Source: Takakia lepidozioides (Eukaryota > Streptophyta > Takakiopsida > Takakiales > Takakiaceae). Taken from it: DNA of 64,000 nucleotides. The stretch lies in NCBI GenBank assembly GCA_030704615.1, contig CM060731.1, forward strand, positions 95,150,756-95,214,755. The letters are read 5' to 3'. The position numbers and the translations under genes are program-made. The notes under the pieces were generated by a model. The model searched no databases, was not told the DNA's origin, and was given only the letters and a program-made list of their open reading frames with translations. This document shows, piece after piece, positions 11,430 through 21,980 of the stretch (positions are counted from its first letter, which is position 1; each line of letters starts with the position of its first letter).

Positions 11430-11832
11430 AAGGAGAGGAAACGCAGGAGAATGTCACTGCAGAAGGGCAAGGAGCGAGAGAGCGAAGCGGTGGAACATGC
11501 AACCACTCTACACGAGCAGATGTGTAAGCAGCCACGTCTCCCGAAGCGTTGCCACCGTCCACCACTTTCTGCCGTATGGGTGATGAAGAGATTGTGACCC
11601 CTGACACGTTCGCACGGATGAAGTCGACTGGAACACGACGCGTGCCAGTTCCAGCCACCAGTACAAGACGGTTTATCCGAATTGCGGCACCGAAATACCT
11701 TCCGTTCACCGGATGCTGTTCCCGGAGCAGCCGACATTGAATGAAATATCCGCACATCATGAAACCCAACCGCCATGAAAATCCCCTGCCTATGACATTC
11801 AACAGTCAGGTCGGTACGTTTCATCAGCGGAC
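11430..11832. other. No confident gene
   Basis: Probable 5' flank or intron of the minus-strand gene, with one degenerate palindrome (GCGGCACCGAAATACC near 11685). Open frames here have no recognisable content. Confidence 0.35.
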
Positions 11833-12656
11833 GGATGAATTTCGGCGCCGAAATTCATCCTATTCAAGTGCTTTCGTACACAAACTTACAAATTTCGGCG
11901 CCGCAATTCATCGCTTCCCAAGTCCTCATTCGTCATGAGCAAACCTGTCAGTGGGATATCGGAGCCGGAATTAATTCCGGGACAGTGGAAACGGCTGCAC
12001 TTGGGCACATTTCATCCATATTTCGGCGCCGAAATTCATTACGAATATCTCCGTCCGCGCGTAGACGAGGTGAAATCATCCATATTTCGGCGCCGAAATT
12101 CATCCAGAGCGAAGACTAAATCGGCACCATGCTATGCTTTGCCGCCATCATTGCCCCTGACGGATGCTGTCCATGCCTGTTGGACTTGCCATTTCTGGAC
12201 ATTTAACTATAATTTCGGCGCCGAAATTATACTTTATGTGCGGCAACGTCCCGTGCGAAAAAGACCACTTAATGGATACTGTCGGTTTCAAATGAAAAAA
12301 ACGGCTAAAATGCAATTAATTTTGACAGAAGGGGTTCAATATGCCGATTTCTCCATTAAATGCAGAATATTCCTGTTATCTTCGTCGGAACGGGGTATTT
12401 CCAACGATTTACCGAAAATTATATCATCTAGAAGCAAATAGTAAGTGTCGGGTTTGGACGAATTTCGGCGCCGAAATTCATCCGTCGCATAGAAAATGTA
12501 ATATTAGAGTTACTCATTGCGGACAGTAAGGATGAATTTCGGCGCCGAAATTCATCCATTTCAAAGAAAAATAAATATTGGAGGGAGGGCATTGGATGAA
12601 TTTCGGCGCCGAAATCCGGCGCTCAAACCCTGAAAAGAATTTGGAGGGATGGAGTC

Positions 12657-12910
12657 GGTTGAATTTCGGCGCCGAAATTCATTGCTCGCGAAGAAAAAAA
12701 TAAAATCGGGAGGACTTCGGATGAATTTCGGCGCCGAAATTCATTGCTCGCGAAGAAAAAAAAAATAAAATTCGGGAGGACTTCGGATGAATTTCGGCGC
12801 CGAAATTCATTGCTCGCGAAGAAAAAAAAAAATCGGGAGGACTTCGGATGAATTTCGGCGCCGAAATTCATTGCTCGCGAAGAAAAAGGAAAATTAGAAG
12901 GGAGTACTTG
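12657..12910. repeat. 61-65-bp tandem repeat carrying the P2 palindrome
   Basis: Four consecutive units start near 12661, 12723, 12788 and 12850. Each has the palindrome, TTGCTCGCGAAG, an A-tract of varying length, and TCGGGAGGACTTCGGAT. The A-tract differs from unit to unit, which suggests slippage. Confidence 0.85.
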
Positions 12911-12940
12911 GATGAGATTCGGCGCCGAAGTTCATCTGTC

Positions 12941-12942
<2 letters not shown>

Positions 12943-13000
<58 letters not shown>
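12943..13000 (+). repeat. A58 homopolymer
   Basis: An uninterrupted run of 58 A follows a diverged P2 unit, in the place where neighbouring units have a short A-tract. It is an extreme expansion of that tract, or its length is affected by assembly error. Confidence 0.8.
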
Positions 13001-13002
<2 letters not shown>

Positions 13003-13606
13003 TCAGATGAATTTTGGCACTGAAATCCATCCGCAGGGCAGCAGAATTAGGGTCGGAAAAGGAGATGAAGAATGAATTTCGGCGCCGAAATACATCCATT
13101 CTGCCGATTCAGGATTACTGTCATTCGGATGTCGGCACCGATATCCGGACACGTGGTGAATCACGACTGTAATCAGGAACACATTCATCCGTATTTTGGC
13201 ATCCAAATTCAACCCTCATGTGCAGAAACAATTTGATGAAGAAGATGTTCATCCGAATTTCGGCACCGAAATCCATCCGTTGGGTGCTTGGTCAGTTTCA
13301 TGAGGTGAACAAATTACTATTTCTGTCGCCGGAATTCATCCCCTGGCTTCCAAAGTTGTTACATGACAGAGATGTTCATCCAGATTTCGGTGCCGAAATT
13401 CATGGGAAGGCCTGATTTATTGTAGCCCAAGTGGTTGTACATTACAATTCAGGCACCAAATATCCGATGTGAACTTGCTGTTGTCGTTCGTTTTTGTAAC
13501 GTACGTTACATACCTTCATCTTTACGTGCACCGATCACCCATCCTGTTGGATACGGAATCCTCCAGAAAATCATTTGTGTTATTAGGTAGGACACACTCT
13601 TCTCAC

Positions 13607-13790
13607 TGCAGGACTTCGCTGCGGAGCGTACCGAGAGGTCCCGTCTTCAACATGGACTCCCGTGTTTGGGTAAACGTGTACTTCCATCCTGATTCTCTGA
13701 AAGCTAAAATACGTTCCACGAAATCCAATTCCCAGTCGTCATCCTCCTCCCACGAGAAGCTCTTCGCCCCGCATACCGGTGGGTGACCCC
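13607..13790 (-). CDS. Unidentified acidic exon (minus strand)
   Basis: The frame encodes SFSWEEDDDWELDFVERILA then FRESGWKYTFTQTRESMLKT and runs to a good donor (CTGCA|GTGAGAAG) at 13606. It could be an exon of a minus-strand gene spanning the palindrome region, perhaps linking 14881-15431 with 9514-11429, but the connections cannot be traced. I do not recognise the family. Confidence 0.3.
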
Positions 13791-13839
13791 GCAGCTTGGC
13801 CCACCCATCGGTGGGGGAAACTGAAAAGACGGCGGCCAC

Positions 13840-14198
13840 CAACAAAGGCGAACGACACCAGGATGGCCAACGCTCTTGCAATGCCCTGCATAGTGCAAGG
13901 TTGCAGGGATGTTCCTCACCCCGGGATGGGGCGCATATTTCAGTTGTCAACAGCCGGGTCTGCTGCGCGCAGTGTCGTGTATACAATCACGGTTTCACAG
14001 TACCCAGCTTGCAACTGTGAGGACTTCCTTGTTATGGAATCGAAGAATGCAGCATACGTCCCCTGCAAACACCTTTATTACATTTTTCTGAAGCGCATGA
14101 GTTGCATATCCGCAGTGGACGTCTTCATCCATGCTCCAACACTGAGTTTCAACGAGCTGCACAAGGCCCTACGGCAGGACACTGGTCGGACTGCTTGA
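13840..14198 (+). CDS. SWIM zinc-finger exon, C-terminal end of a MULE-type transposase
   Basis: The frame ends with DVPHPGMGRIFQL...SQYPACNCEDFLVM...VPCKHLYYIFL, a SWIM finger (C-x-C-xn-C-x-H), followed by about 35 residues and a TGA. It aligns with the C-termini of the transposases at 16267-19787 and 34603-38114 and of the fragment at 29680-30203. The frame is open back to 13779, but the homology starts only near 13840. No DDE domain precedes it, so this is either a last exon whose upstream part has been lost or a deliberately short SWIM protein. SWIM fingers in this setting probably bind DNA or protein. Confidence 0.65.
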
Positions 14199-14880
14199 CA
14201 TTCCACATTCGGGAAGGAGAAAGTGGCAATTATATTACATTCATCTTCTTGCACCCTATTTTTTGTGAGGAATTATACACTTGGTGGTGCCGCATCGCCA
14301 TGGCTACATGTGAATTTTGGTGCCGCAATACATGAGAATGTGGTTTTTGGCCATGAATGGCATGCGCATGTTTTTTTTATTTTGGTTGTCTACAAATGGA
14401 TCCGAGTAAAGCATACATTGTGTGGAGATTAACGGGCATTGAGGCCTATTTTAGCGCCGTTTATGGTCTATGTACTGCATAGTGCTTCCTTGTTACTGCT
14501 CTTCATTCAATTTGTAGTGATTTCGCAGCCCATCCTGGCGTTTTCGTCCACCTTTATGAGAAGACTCCAATTTGCTACAAATACATTGTTACTGTTCTGC
14601 AAATGTGATGCCTTTACAAGATTGCTAGTTCTGTGTCCCAGTGGGAAGGGTCCTACTGCACATTCCAGCATTTGCATACTGCACCTTGTGCAAACAGCAA
14701 TCCATACGACAAAGGACACGTCCCAGCATACTGGCAGTGAATTGCAAAAAACCTTAACAGAAGATTATCCAAGCATGTATATTCCCCATATGGCACAGGG
14801 AAGCTGCTTGATTTCTGAATGAAAATGTATGTGCCATGAGTGTCGGCGAGTCGAAACATGTCTACTCTAGCATGCAAGAC
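14199..14880. other. No gene seen
   Basis: AT-rich DNA with two diverged palindromes (TTTTGGTGCCGCAATA at 14312; TTTTAGCGCCGTTTA near 14450). ORFs here (14439-14822) lack recognisable features. Confidence 0.35.
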
Positions 14881-15431
14881 CTATGGTCCCCTCGCCCAAG
14901 AAGAAGGAACTCTAACTGGCCTCTCAAGGACCTCCTGAGTGACCGGGTGCCTATATTTGAACAAAATGTCAGTGGTTTCTGTCGCCCGGTTGAAACTAAC
15001 GAGGATGTCGTGTTTATCGATAGCGCCCCCTTGGTAGAAGGACATTTTCACAGTGGGCCCTGTGTTCCCCTCCTCCTCATCCTCATAACTGAAGAGAATG
15101 TCCCCACTTTCCGAGCCAGTCCGTCCACGCGTAAAGTTTTCACCTATGCACTCATCATACGTCCACTCGCAACAATTCCAGCGATACAGCAACGCTGTGC
15201 GTGATCTGTTCGGCTCCCACTCATGCGGAAAGTCCAGGTCCATGATGCGTAGGAACCACCTGCTCCCCAGCCGGGGTCAGGAGAATCGTGCAATCCTGGA
15301 AGAAACTCCATTGTTCTCAGCTGGACAAGTCGAGGATCGTCCCTGTAAACATCCAGGAAAACAATGATGTCGTGTGCTTTCGGGAAAATGACTCCCGTCT
15401 GGCGTCGATAGATGTGATTCGGGCACGACAT
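14881..15431 (-). CDS. Unidentified gene inside the transposon, two frames
   Basis: On the minus strand one frame (15431 to about 15290) reads GVIFPKAHDIIVFLDVYRDD. A second frame (about 15275-14881) reads WFLRIMDLDFPHEWEPNRSR and ends KYRHPVTQEVLERPVRVPSS. The switch near 15280 could be a small intron or a frameshift. Codon content looks genuine (few rare stretches, mixed polarity), but I recognise no domain. It is flanked by the right-hand palindrome cluster (15553-16005). Confidence 0.35.
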
Positions 15432-16197
15432 GCCTCACGACATAGCACAAACTCAAAGCAGGGAGGAGATGGGCACAACAGAGAAGAGTGAAGAGCAAAA
15501 TGAGAGCAAGGCCTCCCTTACCGTAAGGCGGGTATTTGCTCTCCGGAGCCCAATTTTGGCGCCGTTATTGGATGGAGTGCGGAAGCTTCAGCCGAGAATT
15601 TTGTTTCCGCAGGTCAATTTCGGCGCCGTTATTGGTTGCAATCCCTAGCCTTCAGCCGGGTATTTGGTTTCTGGACCCAATTTCGGCGCCGTTATCGGCT
15701 GCACTCCGGTGGCTTCAACCGAGTATTTGGTTTTCGGGGCCCATTTCGGCGCCGTTATCGCCTGCACTTTGGGTATTTGGTTGGTGGAGCCCAATTACTT
15801 TCACCGTTGTTGGCTTCACTCCCGAGCCTTCAGTCGGCTATTTCTTTTCCTGTGCCCAATTACGGCGCCGTTATACCCAACCATCATGCACTTCTGCAAC
15901 AGTACTATCCACGGTTATAGGTCGCCATTGCGTTTTCGGAGTCTGCAAACCCAGATCCTAATTCCGCTTGCGTCTCTGCCTCTGGGATAATTTCGGTGCC
16001 GTTATTGCCCAGAATTCAGTTTTTCTATGACTTGGCCTAGCGGTCCATGAGCCTGGGCTCCAAGTCATGAGCGTACACTGGTTCTCATGAGCGGAGTGCT
16101 TCCAGCATGAGCGCGGAAATCTTCGATTTTTGATTATTTTATAGTTTTGGGCCCGAAAAAAATCTGCCGAAATTCAAAGTGTGTTACTTTGCGGCTC

Positions 16198-16266
16198 ATG
16201 GGTGAGCCATGCCCGCTCATGAGCTCATGAGCTCACCGCTCATGAGCTCATGGAATAGCAACCCCC
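16198..16266 (-). repeat. Right TIR with CATGAGC heptads
   Basis: Read in reverse from 16266 it starts GGGGGTTGCTATTCCATGAG and continues in heptads (CATGAGCT, CATGAGCG), the inverted counterpart of 8822-8887. Its terminal 17-mer ATGGAATAGCAACCCCC recurs at 20384-20400. Confidence 0.75.
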
Positions 16267-16275
16267 GCTTTCATG
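16267..16275 (+). repeat. Right 9-bp target-site duplication
   Basis: GCTTTCATG, identical to 8813-8821. Confidence 0.8.
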
Positions 16276-19200
16276 TCCACCTGATGCAAAAGTGGTTCGT
16301 TATCCTTGCAATGGAAACAAGTGCATTATCCCAGAACCTTGGTTATGCAATAGATTCAAACTTGTTCCGGGTTCAGTTTTTTTGGAGGATGATGGAGATG
16401 ATGATGCCTCCACAGTATTGCTTCCAGTTTTCAATGACGGCCAAAAGCAATGGGAGTTGTTTCCAGACACTTTCTCCAAGTACCGTGTCACAGGTACGAG
16501 CTATACACAGTCACATGGATGAGAGGCACACTTCTATTGCAAGAAAGAACGATCAAGCTGCAACAAATGGGAGTTGTAAATTGAAGGAGGAGGTTGCAGA
16601 TTCGGCGAGCTTGGGGTCTCATAATTCGGATTGTGTTGAGGTTTCTAAGAGTGTATTTTGTGGATCTCAACCTTCCTCATCTGCTCATACGGTCTTGCTT
16701 CACGACATGAAGCCTCGGAAAACTCCATTGGACAACACCACGTCTGATTGTTGCGAATCTGCGAGGGGTTTATCTTCATCTCCACGACTAGCAGGGGAGG
16801 CTACATCTGCATTTCCTTCTGGTGTGTTGTCCATTTTGAGTATCTTGGCCACTGCTCGGAGGAATGGATCAAAAGGAGAGCTTTCTACCTTGGACTATAG
16901 TCACATTCCAGTGCATTGTGTTCGGTGTCTTCATCGAGCTTTTGATGGAAAAGTGATCCACGAACTCCCCCCCGTGGTCAAACTACGTACGGACCGTGGT
17001 TCACAGTCCCTCCAAGGCATGGACCGCAAGTTTGATGGTCATCCTTGGTGCAAGACCAATACCTACAATATGTCTGGTGTTCCAGATCATGTGAAATGTA
17101 GTAAGGTTCTTTGTGTTGGAAAGCTCATATGTCAAAGCAGCACTTGCCCCTTCTTCAAGAAAGAAGGAGAACGGAATGACCGTTATTGGGAAGGCAATGC
17201 AGACAAGGTGTTCATTGCAGGAGCCCAAGTTCCATTCAACCAGTTCAAGTGTAGTTTCTGCAAAGAAAGACCTTTCTGTGAGGCGCATTGTGGGGCAAGA
17301 ATGTACTATGTCACAAGTTCCCTTCCAACATATACACGTGTTGCAGTTCACGTTGGGTTTCATAACCATCCATGTGCCAAGGGCGAGAATAGAGAGGTTG
17401 CGGAAAATGCATCAAGCATGATTCAAGAGCACGTTAAGATGAAACCATGGTCGACCCCGGGAGCTATTTCCTTGTCAATGGCCCAAAAGCTCTTGATTGA
17501 TCGAGTTCTTGTGGCTGATGGCACAGAGACAGTACGTCTTGAGGGAGAGGCTTTGGAAGATATTCTTGAAGAGTTTGCCCATGTTTGTAGCCCCAATGTG
17601 AAAAACAAGGTTGCATCTGCACGTGTCAATTCCATCATGTCCATATTGGAGTTGAAGCGTCTGAGTACATACCATTTCATTCACAGCAATCTCCTTCCAG
17701 GCCAACATACTTCTCATCTCCCCCATGTTTTCAAGATGTCTGTTGCTGGTCCCGGGAGTGGTGTTGATCTTGTACGTCGCATGAATGAGGGGGATCTACG
17801 CACAAGTTGGGTAGTATTTGACCATGTCAAACGCATCAAGGATTGGACAACTCTTGCGTGTCATGTCTATGAACCATATGTCAAGCGAATGATGACCATT
17901 GCCATTTGCGATATAAAAACAGAGGATGCAGATGCTCAGGTGTTATTCTGGGAGATGATCAATGAACAAGCAAAACTTGCTGGCTTGAACAAACCAAATT
18001 TTGCTGGCTTCATGGCGGATGCAGCAGGAGCGAATTGGGCTGTTGTTCGAAGGGTTTATAGATCTGATCCCAATGTCCCAATGGAAGGTAAAGAAAGAAC
18101 ATGTTTATATCATTGGGCTGAAAGCCTCCGAAGACACACCAACGACTATATCTTGGAGGACTTCCGTGAAAGGCACACTCAGCTCTGTTATGAATGGAAA
18201 GATAGTGCTACCTTGGAGGATGCTACAACCACATACATTGCAATTCGGGCTTGGTGGCTCTCTTCAGGAGCATGCATAGAAAAGAGTCTGCCAAAACTGG
18301 ATTCATGGCTTGCATGGTGGCACTACAGATATCGAATGTGGGGCCAATGGATGAGAGAGGACATGGATGTGGAGGCAGATGCAGATATGCCTACCACTAA
18401 TTTGTCTGAGGCAGTCCATTCTGCTTGGTGGAAGACAGCAGGCAATGGGAAAAAAATGAAGGTGGATCTATATGAGGCCACCATGCATGACATGTCACGA
18501 GCTCTTTTGCAGCAGGCAACATTTTATAGGCACACCACAGGAAAGACATGGGGGACGGGGCCCGACAAAGAGGAGCTCATGTTGCGTCAAGCAGCTAGAT
18601 CTAATAGCCCAGCAAAAATGGGTAAGGTTGTACGTGGCATAGTAGCTGGAACACCCATGCACACAAGGGGGGTTCAATTGGAGGGAGACAATCGCACTAT
18701 TCCAGTCAAACGCAAGTTAGGCGATGAGCATGGTGGGCCAAACGAATCTTGGAGGTGTGATATGAATGTAAAGACTGTTCCAGTGCGCGCCACTGGGATG
18801 CCCAGTCCACACCAGCCATCTAGGTTTGTCAGTTCCAAATCAAGTCATGACATTCCTGGTTCTTCGATTTTCTGTGAGACAAATCCACATGTTGCTATCC
18901 CTCCTCAGCCAATGCAATGGGGAAATCCAGTGAGAAAGACACAAGACTTTTCCGATGCATTGTTCAGGATTCAGCGGACAGGTCTTGCTTCCATGGTTCG
19001 TTGTTCTGCCTTGGTTGGGGTTTCCAAAGATAAATGCAAAGCGCTCATCAGGAAAGGTAAAGGAAGTCCTGCACCTTGCTTCACTGGCAAGTTACTAGCA
19101 CCAAACATGAAAGAACCAAAACTGCAAGTTTTTTGGTTTTGCCCCACAGATGTTTTGTCGTGTGTTGGAGGGACCGTGCCATCCTATTGCTTGGGAAAAC

Positions 19201-19787
19201 CGGGTATACCTAACGTGTGGCCTGTGAAGGTTGGAACCAACCTTACACAAGAAGAGGTGGACAACTTGACCCTTGCAGGTTTTCGACTAGTCCATCCTCC
19301 CAACGTTCCTGATCCGAACTTTCCTGTGGGACCACTTCCAGTGGAACAACATATTCATCAAGGTGTTGTCCTTCCTGTGGGTAAGTATCCCACTACACGC
19401 TATGGGGTGCGCATTCGGCGTCGGGATCCGACTCCTCGACACTTGAGTCGCCAAGAGTCAGCGAAGACTCTTATTGCTGAGGTTCGTGGATTCAGAAACG
19501 TGCCTCAGCCAGGTTATGGGAGAATTTACCAGCTACAAACAGAGGGATCTACCAGAGCAGGATTGGTTTACAATGTATACATTGGTCAGTTTCCATCTTG
19601 TGATTGTCCCGACTTTGATGAGCTATCTGTCAAGAAGAAAAAACAAACATATCTACCTTGTAAGCACATGTACTTCATGTACAACGTGCATCTAGGATGC
19701 GCCGGGGCTTATGAGATCCACCAACCTTCCCTTAGCCAGTTAGAGGTTAGGGCTATGCTAAAGAAGGACCCTAGTTCAACTTCTTAG
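16267..19787 (+). pseudogene. SWIM/MULE-type transposase gene, disrupted at its 5' end
   Basis: The long frame ends at 19787; counting from an in-frame ATG at 16209 it has 1,192 codons, but the first ones belong to the inserted transposon. Visible features: a Cys/His region with GARMYYVTSS...GFHNHP (WRKY/GCM1-like), then a MULE-like DDE core with FDHVKRIKDW (D538), FMADAAGANWAVVRRVY (D604), the C-x-x-H motif CLYHWAESL (C632) and NLSEAVHSAWW (E734). The C-terminus has a SWIM finger (CDCPDF...LPCKHMYFMY, from C1131). The N-terminal block homologous to the paralogue at 34.6-38.1 kb lies in a different frame (16268-16522), so an intron or frameshift separates it near 16493 (CACAG|GTACGAG could be a donor). 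Its start codon is 7.4 kb upstream at 8790. Intact DDE residues suggest recent activity; the insertion should block normal translation. Confidence 0.75.
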
Positions 19788-20383
19788 TGACACATGAAAT
19801 GCACAAAAAAAGAACCTCTAACTTGTGCCGTTCATTTTCATGCATGTGACATGTAATTATCTTGTTACTACTTTATTCCAAACATGACACATAGCATTTG
19901 TTAGTACAGAAGTTCCTATTTTGGTTAAAATGGAACTTGTGTACCTGTCATACAAGTTTTCAAATTATAGAACTGCTTGGCATTACAAACAGACATGCAA
20001 TGTGGTGGTTCCAAACATGACACATATGCATTTGTTAGTACAAAAGTCCATATTTTGGTTAATATGAAACTGTTTTCCTTGAATACAAGTTTGCAAACTA
20101 TTACTTTGGCCAGGGATCTTGTATTCTCTTCAGTTTAAGGTGGTGCATTAGTTGGAGTTAGTGGTCACATGCATCTTTGACCATTGACTACTGATTTTGT
20201 TAGCTAAGATTTTTATTTTATTTTTTTCTATATACATATGATGTAACATTTGCATATGCAATAAATACGTCGTATTCTATGTTATATAACTCCACTGCAT
20301 ACAATCTACAATGTGTGCATACAAATTTGTCACATGCATATATAATAAGGGATTTTGTGCATGCATGCACACAACCTGTGCAT
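19788..20383. repeat. 3' flank with a 133-bp duplication
   Basis: CCAAACATGACACAT...GTACAGAAGTTCC...TTGGTTAAAATGGAAC at 19878-19966 is repeated with changes at 20011-20103. The rest is AT-rich, ending in a CATATATAA/GCATGCATGC stretch. No gene is seen. Confidence 0.7.
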
Positions 20384-20400
20384 ATGGAATAGCAACCCCC
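20384..20400. repeat. Extra copy of the transposon's terminal 17-mer
   Basis: ATGGAATAGCAACCCCC is identical to the right end of the element at 8822-16266 (16250-16266). No heptads precede it and no partner end was found, so it may be a remnant of a related element. Confidence 0.6.
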
Positions 20401-20420
20401 CAGATTTCCATGATAAGCTG

Positions 20421-21661
20421 CAATGGTGGCATTTGTGTTTTGTCCGGGTTAGCGACGCCAGGACCTCGGGCGCGCCGGACGCGCCGAATCCCCTGAGACT
20501 GCAGCGTCGCACAGGCGCCCGGCTCGGGACTTACGACGTCGGGGCGTCGTAACGCCAGTGCTCGGACGACGTTGTAGCATCTTGCGATGCCATGCCGTCG
20601 CGGAAAAGGGGCCTAACCCCATTCCCCCGCCAACGCACTTAGGGGGTTGCGACGCCCCCGGGAGGCTATGACGTCGGGGAATCGCAACGAGACGTCGCAG
20701 CGCCGCAGCCCAGCGATGCTTTTGCGACGGCCGGGCGCTCCTGCGACAGCGGGGAATCGCAATGCCTGGGGAAAAAAATAAAAAAATAAAAAAATAAAAA
20801 ATCACGATTCCCCGGCGTCTTGGGGGCGTCGCGGAAAATTGATTCTGGGAGTAGATTGTAGAGCATAATGGACTTGGCATCCTCAGACTATAGCCATTGT
20901 CCAACAATAAGTTGCAATGCAGCTTTGCAAAACTTAGGCCATTGATAGATATTTGTTCTTGAAGAACTCTGGGGACAAGTCTCGGTGCAAGTTCTAGCTG
21001 TGCGAGCTCCTGTAGAGTACGTATAATTTGCAACACAATGATAGGATTGAGATAGTGGTAGTCACCAAGAGCTAACTCTTGATATGTATATATATACTTG
21101 GACTGTTTTTGTGATACATAGATGTATTGTAGATTTGTTCGTTAGTGTGCAGTGTTTTAGAAATGTTATAATGTGGAGGTCCTACGTTCAAATATGCATT
21201 GTCTAATATATATAGAACAATCCATGAACTGTCATTGGACAAAACCGGAGTCAATGGTCAACGCCGAGTCAATGGTCAACTACTTTTTGAAATTCAAAAT
21301 TCAAATTCAAAATTTCCCACCTAAATTTAAATGTACCCCCCTACTGTAACGTCTAGGGGTCGCATTTACGACCCCGGGACGTCCCTAATGCGACGTCGCA
21401 GAAAAAAAACGTTTTTTTTTATTTTTATTTTTATTTTTTTTTATTTACGATGCCCGGACGTCGCAAGTCGCGCCCGCGCCGCGGCCGGGGGGTCTCGGGG
21501 GGTTTGCGATTCCCCGACGATGCTAATTAGCGACGTCTCTACGACTTCCCGACGTCGCAAAATGCCCCCGGCGCGCCCCGGGCCCCGTAGAGTATTTCCG
21601 TTGCTAATCGCGGTGGTTGGAGGTCGCTAGGGCATCGCTAACCCCCCCAAATGTAGTAGTG
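20421..21661. mobile_element. CACTA-like non-autonomous element
   Basis: The right end read in reverse is CACTACTACATTTGGGGGGG followed by TTAGCGATGCC. The left end at 20421 has a related CATTTG...GGGTTAGCGACGCC. Both arms are GC-rich with many GACGTC and GGGAATCGCAA motifs and an internal AAAAATAAAAA tract, typical of CACTA subterminal repeats. The left terminus is degraded (CAATGG instead of CACTAC), and no 3-bp duplication is evident. No transposase ORF is present; the interior (20830-21340) is AT-rich. Confidence 0.55.
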
Positions 21662-21663
21662 TG

Positions 21664-21980
21664 TGGAATGTTGCGAGAACCCATTGTCCACATTTAGCTT
21701 TAGGAACCCACTCCTGCTCCAAGTAGTCACAAAATTCACTTAGAGTGGGGTACTTGAAACGCAAGTTCGCACACCGCCCATGCTTCATCTGCGTCGCCCT
21801 CGCTTTTTGACGCACTATACATGATCTTAGACATGTCTTGCATGACACATGCACGCAAATCTGCATCTTTGATCTTAGACACGACATTCTTTTGCTATGC
21901 TCTCTTCACATGCCAAAGACATAGAAATACTGCAAATTGCCCCCACACGGCCCTGACATAGAAAGATATGTGAGAACATT
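21664..21980 (-). pseudogene. Decayed MULE transposase fragment
   Basis: Reading the minus strand across three frames gives VFLCLWHVKRA (C-x-x-H motif of MULE/hAT DDE enzymes, codons 21910-21921), a stop where Trp is expected (TAG near 21896), SASKSEGDADEAWAVCEL, then YPTLSEFCDYLEQEWVPKAK and MWTMGSRNIPH. This is the segment around the C-x-x-H motif of a different SWIM/MULE subgroup. At least two frameshifts and one stop are present. It ends right at the CACTA-like element. Upstream (21981) an AG (TGTCAG) may be an old splice acceptor. Confidence 0.65.

Larger units (their letters stand above)
8988..16005. repeat. Dispersed TTTCGGCGCCGAAA palindromes (P2)
   Basis: More than 25 copies of a CGGCGCCG-centred palindrome lie between 8988 and 16005, all inside the transposon. 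Left copies (8988, 9053, 9119, 9251) have TATTTCGG arms. Middle copies (11833-13460) have GGATGAATTTCGG arms; the one at 11833-11860 is a perfect 28-bp palindrome. Right copies (15553-16005) have CCAATTTCGGCGCCGTTATTGG-type arms. Single copies also sit near 10452, 11685, 14312 and 14450. I found none outside the element by eye. Confidence 0.85.
8822..16266. mobile_element. MULE-like DNA transposon, 7,445 bp, with TIRs and 9-bp TSD
   Basis: The ends are inverted: the left begins GAGGTTTACTATTTCATGAG, and the right, read in reverse, begins GGGGGTTGCTATTCCATGAG. Both continue into arrays of CATGAGC heptads (8837-8886; 16204-16250, with more at 16050-16110). A perfect 9-bp duplication flanks it. 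Inside are a multi-exon minus gene (9514-11429), palindromes from 8988 to 16005, a minus exon (13607-13790), a plus-strand SWIM exon (13840-14198) and a minus gene (14881-15431). No full DDE domain is present, so it is probably moved in trans. It sits in the 5' coding end of another MULE gene. Confidence 0.8.

Noticed and set aside
8988-16005. E2F sites (TTTSGCGC) as an explanation of TTTCGGCGCC
   Set aside because: The core has an extra G and the symmetry extends over up to 28 bp, which E2F sites do not require.
16250-20400. Retrogene insertion flanked by a 17-bp duplication (ATGGAATAGCAACCCCC)
   Set aside because: The left copy is the end of the 7.4-kb transposon with its own 9-bp duplication, and no poly-A tail precedes the right copy.
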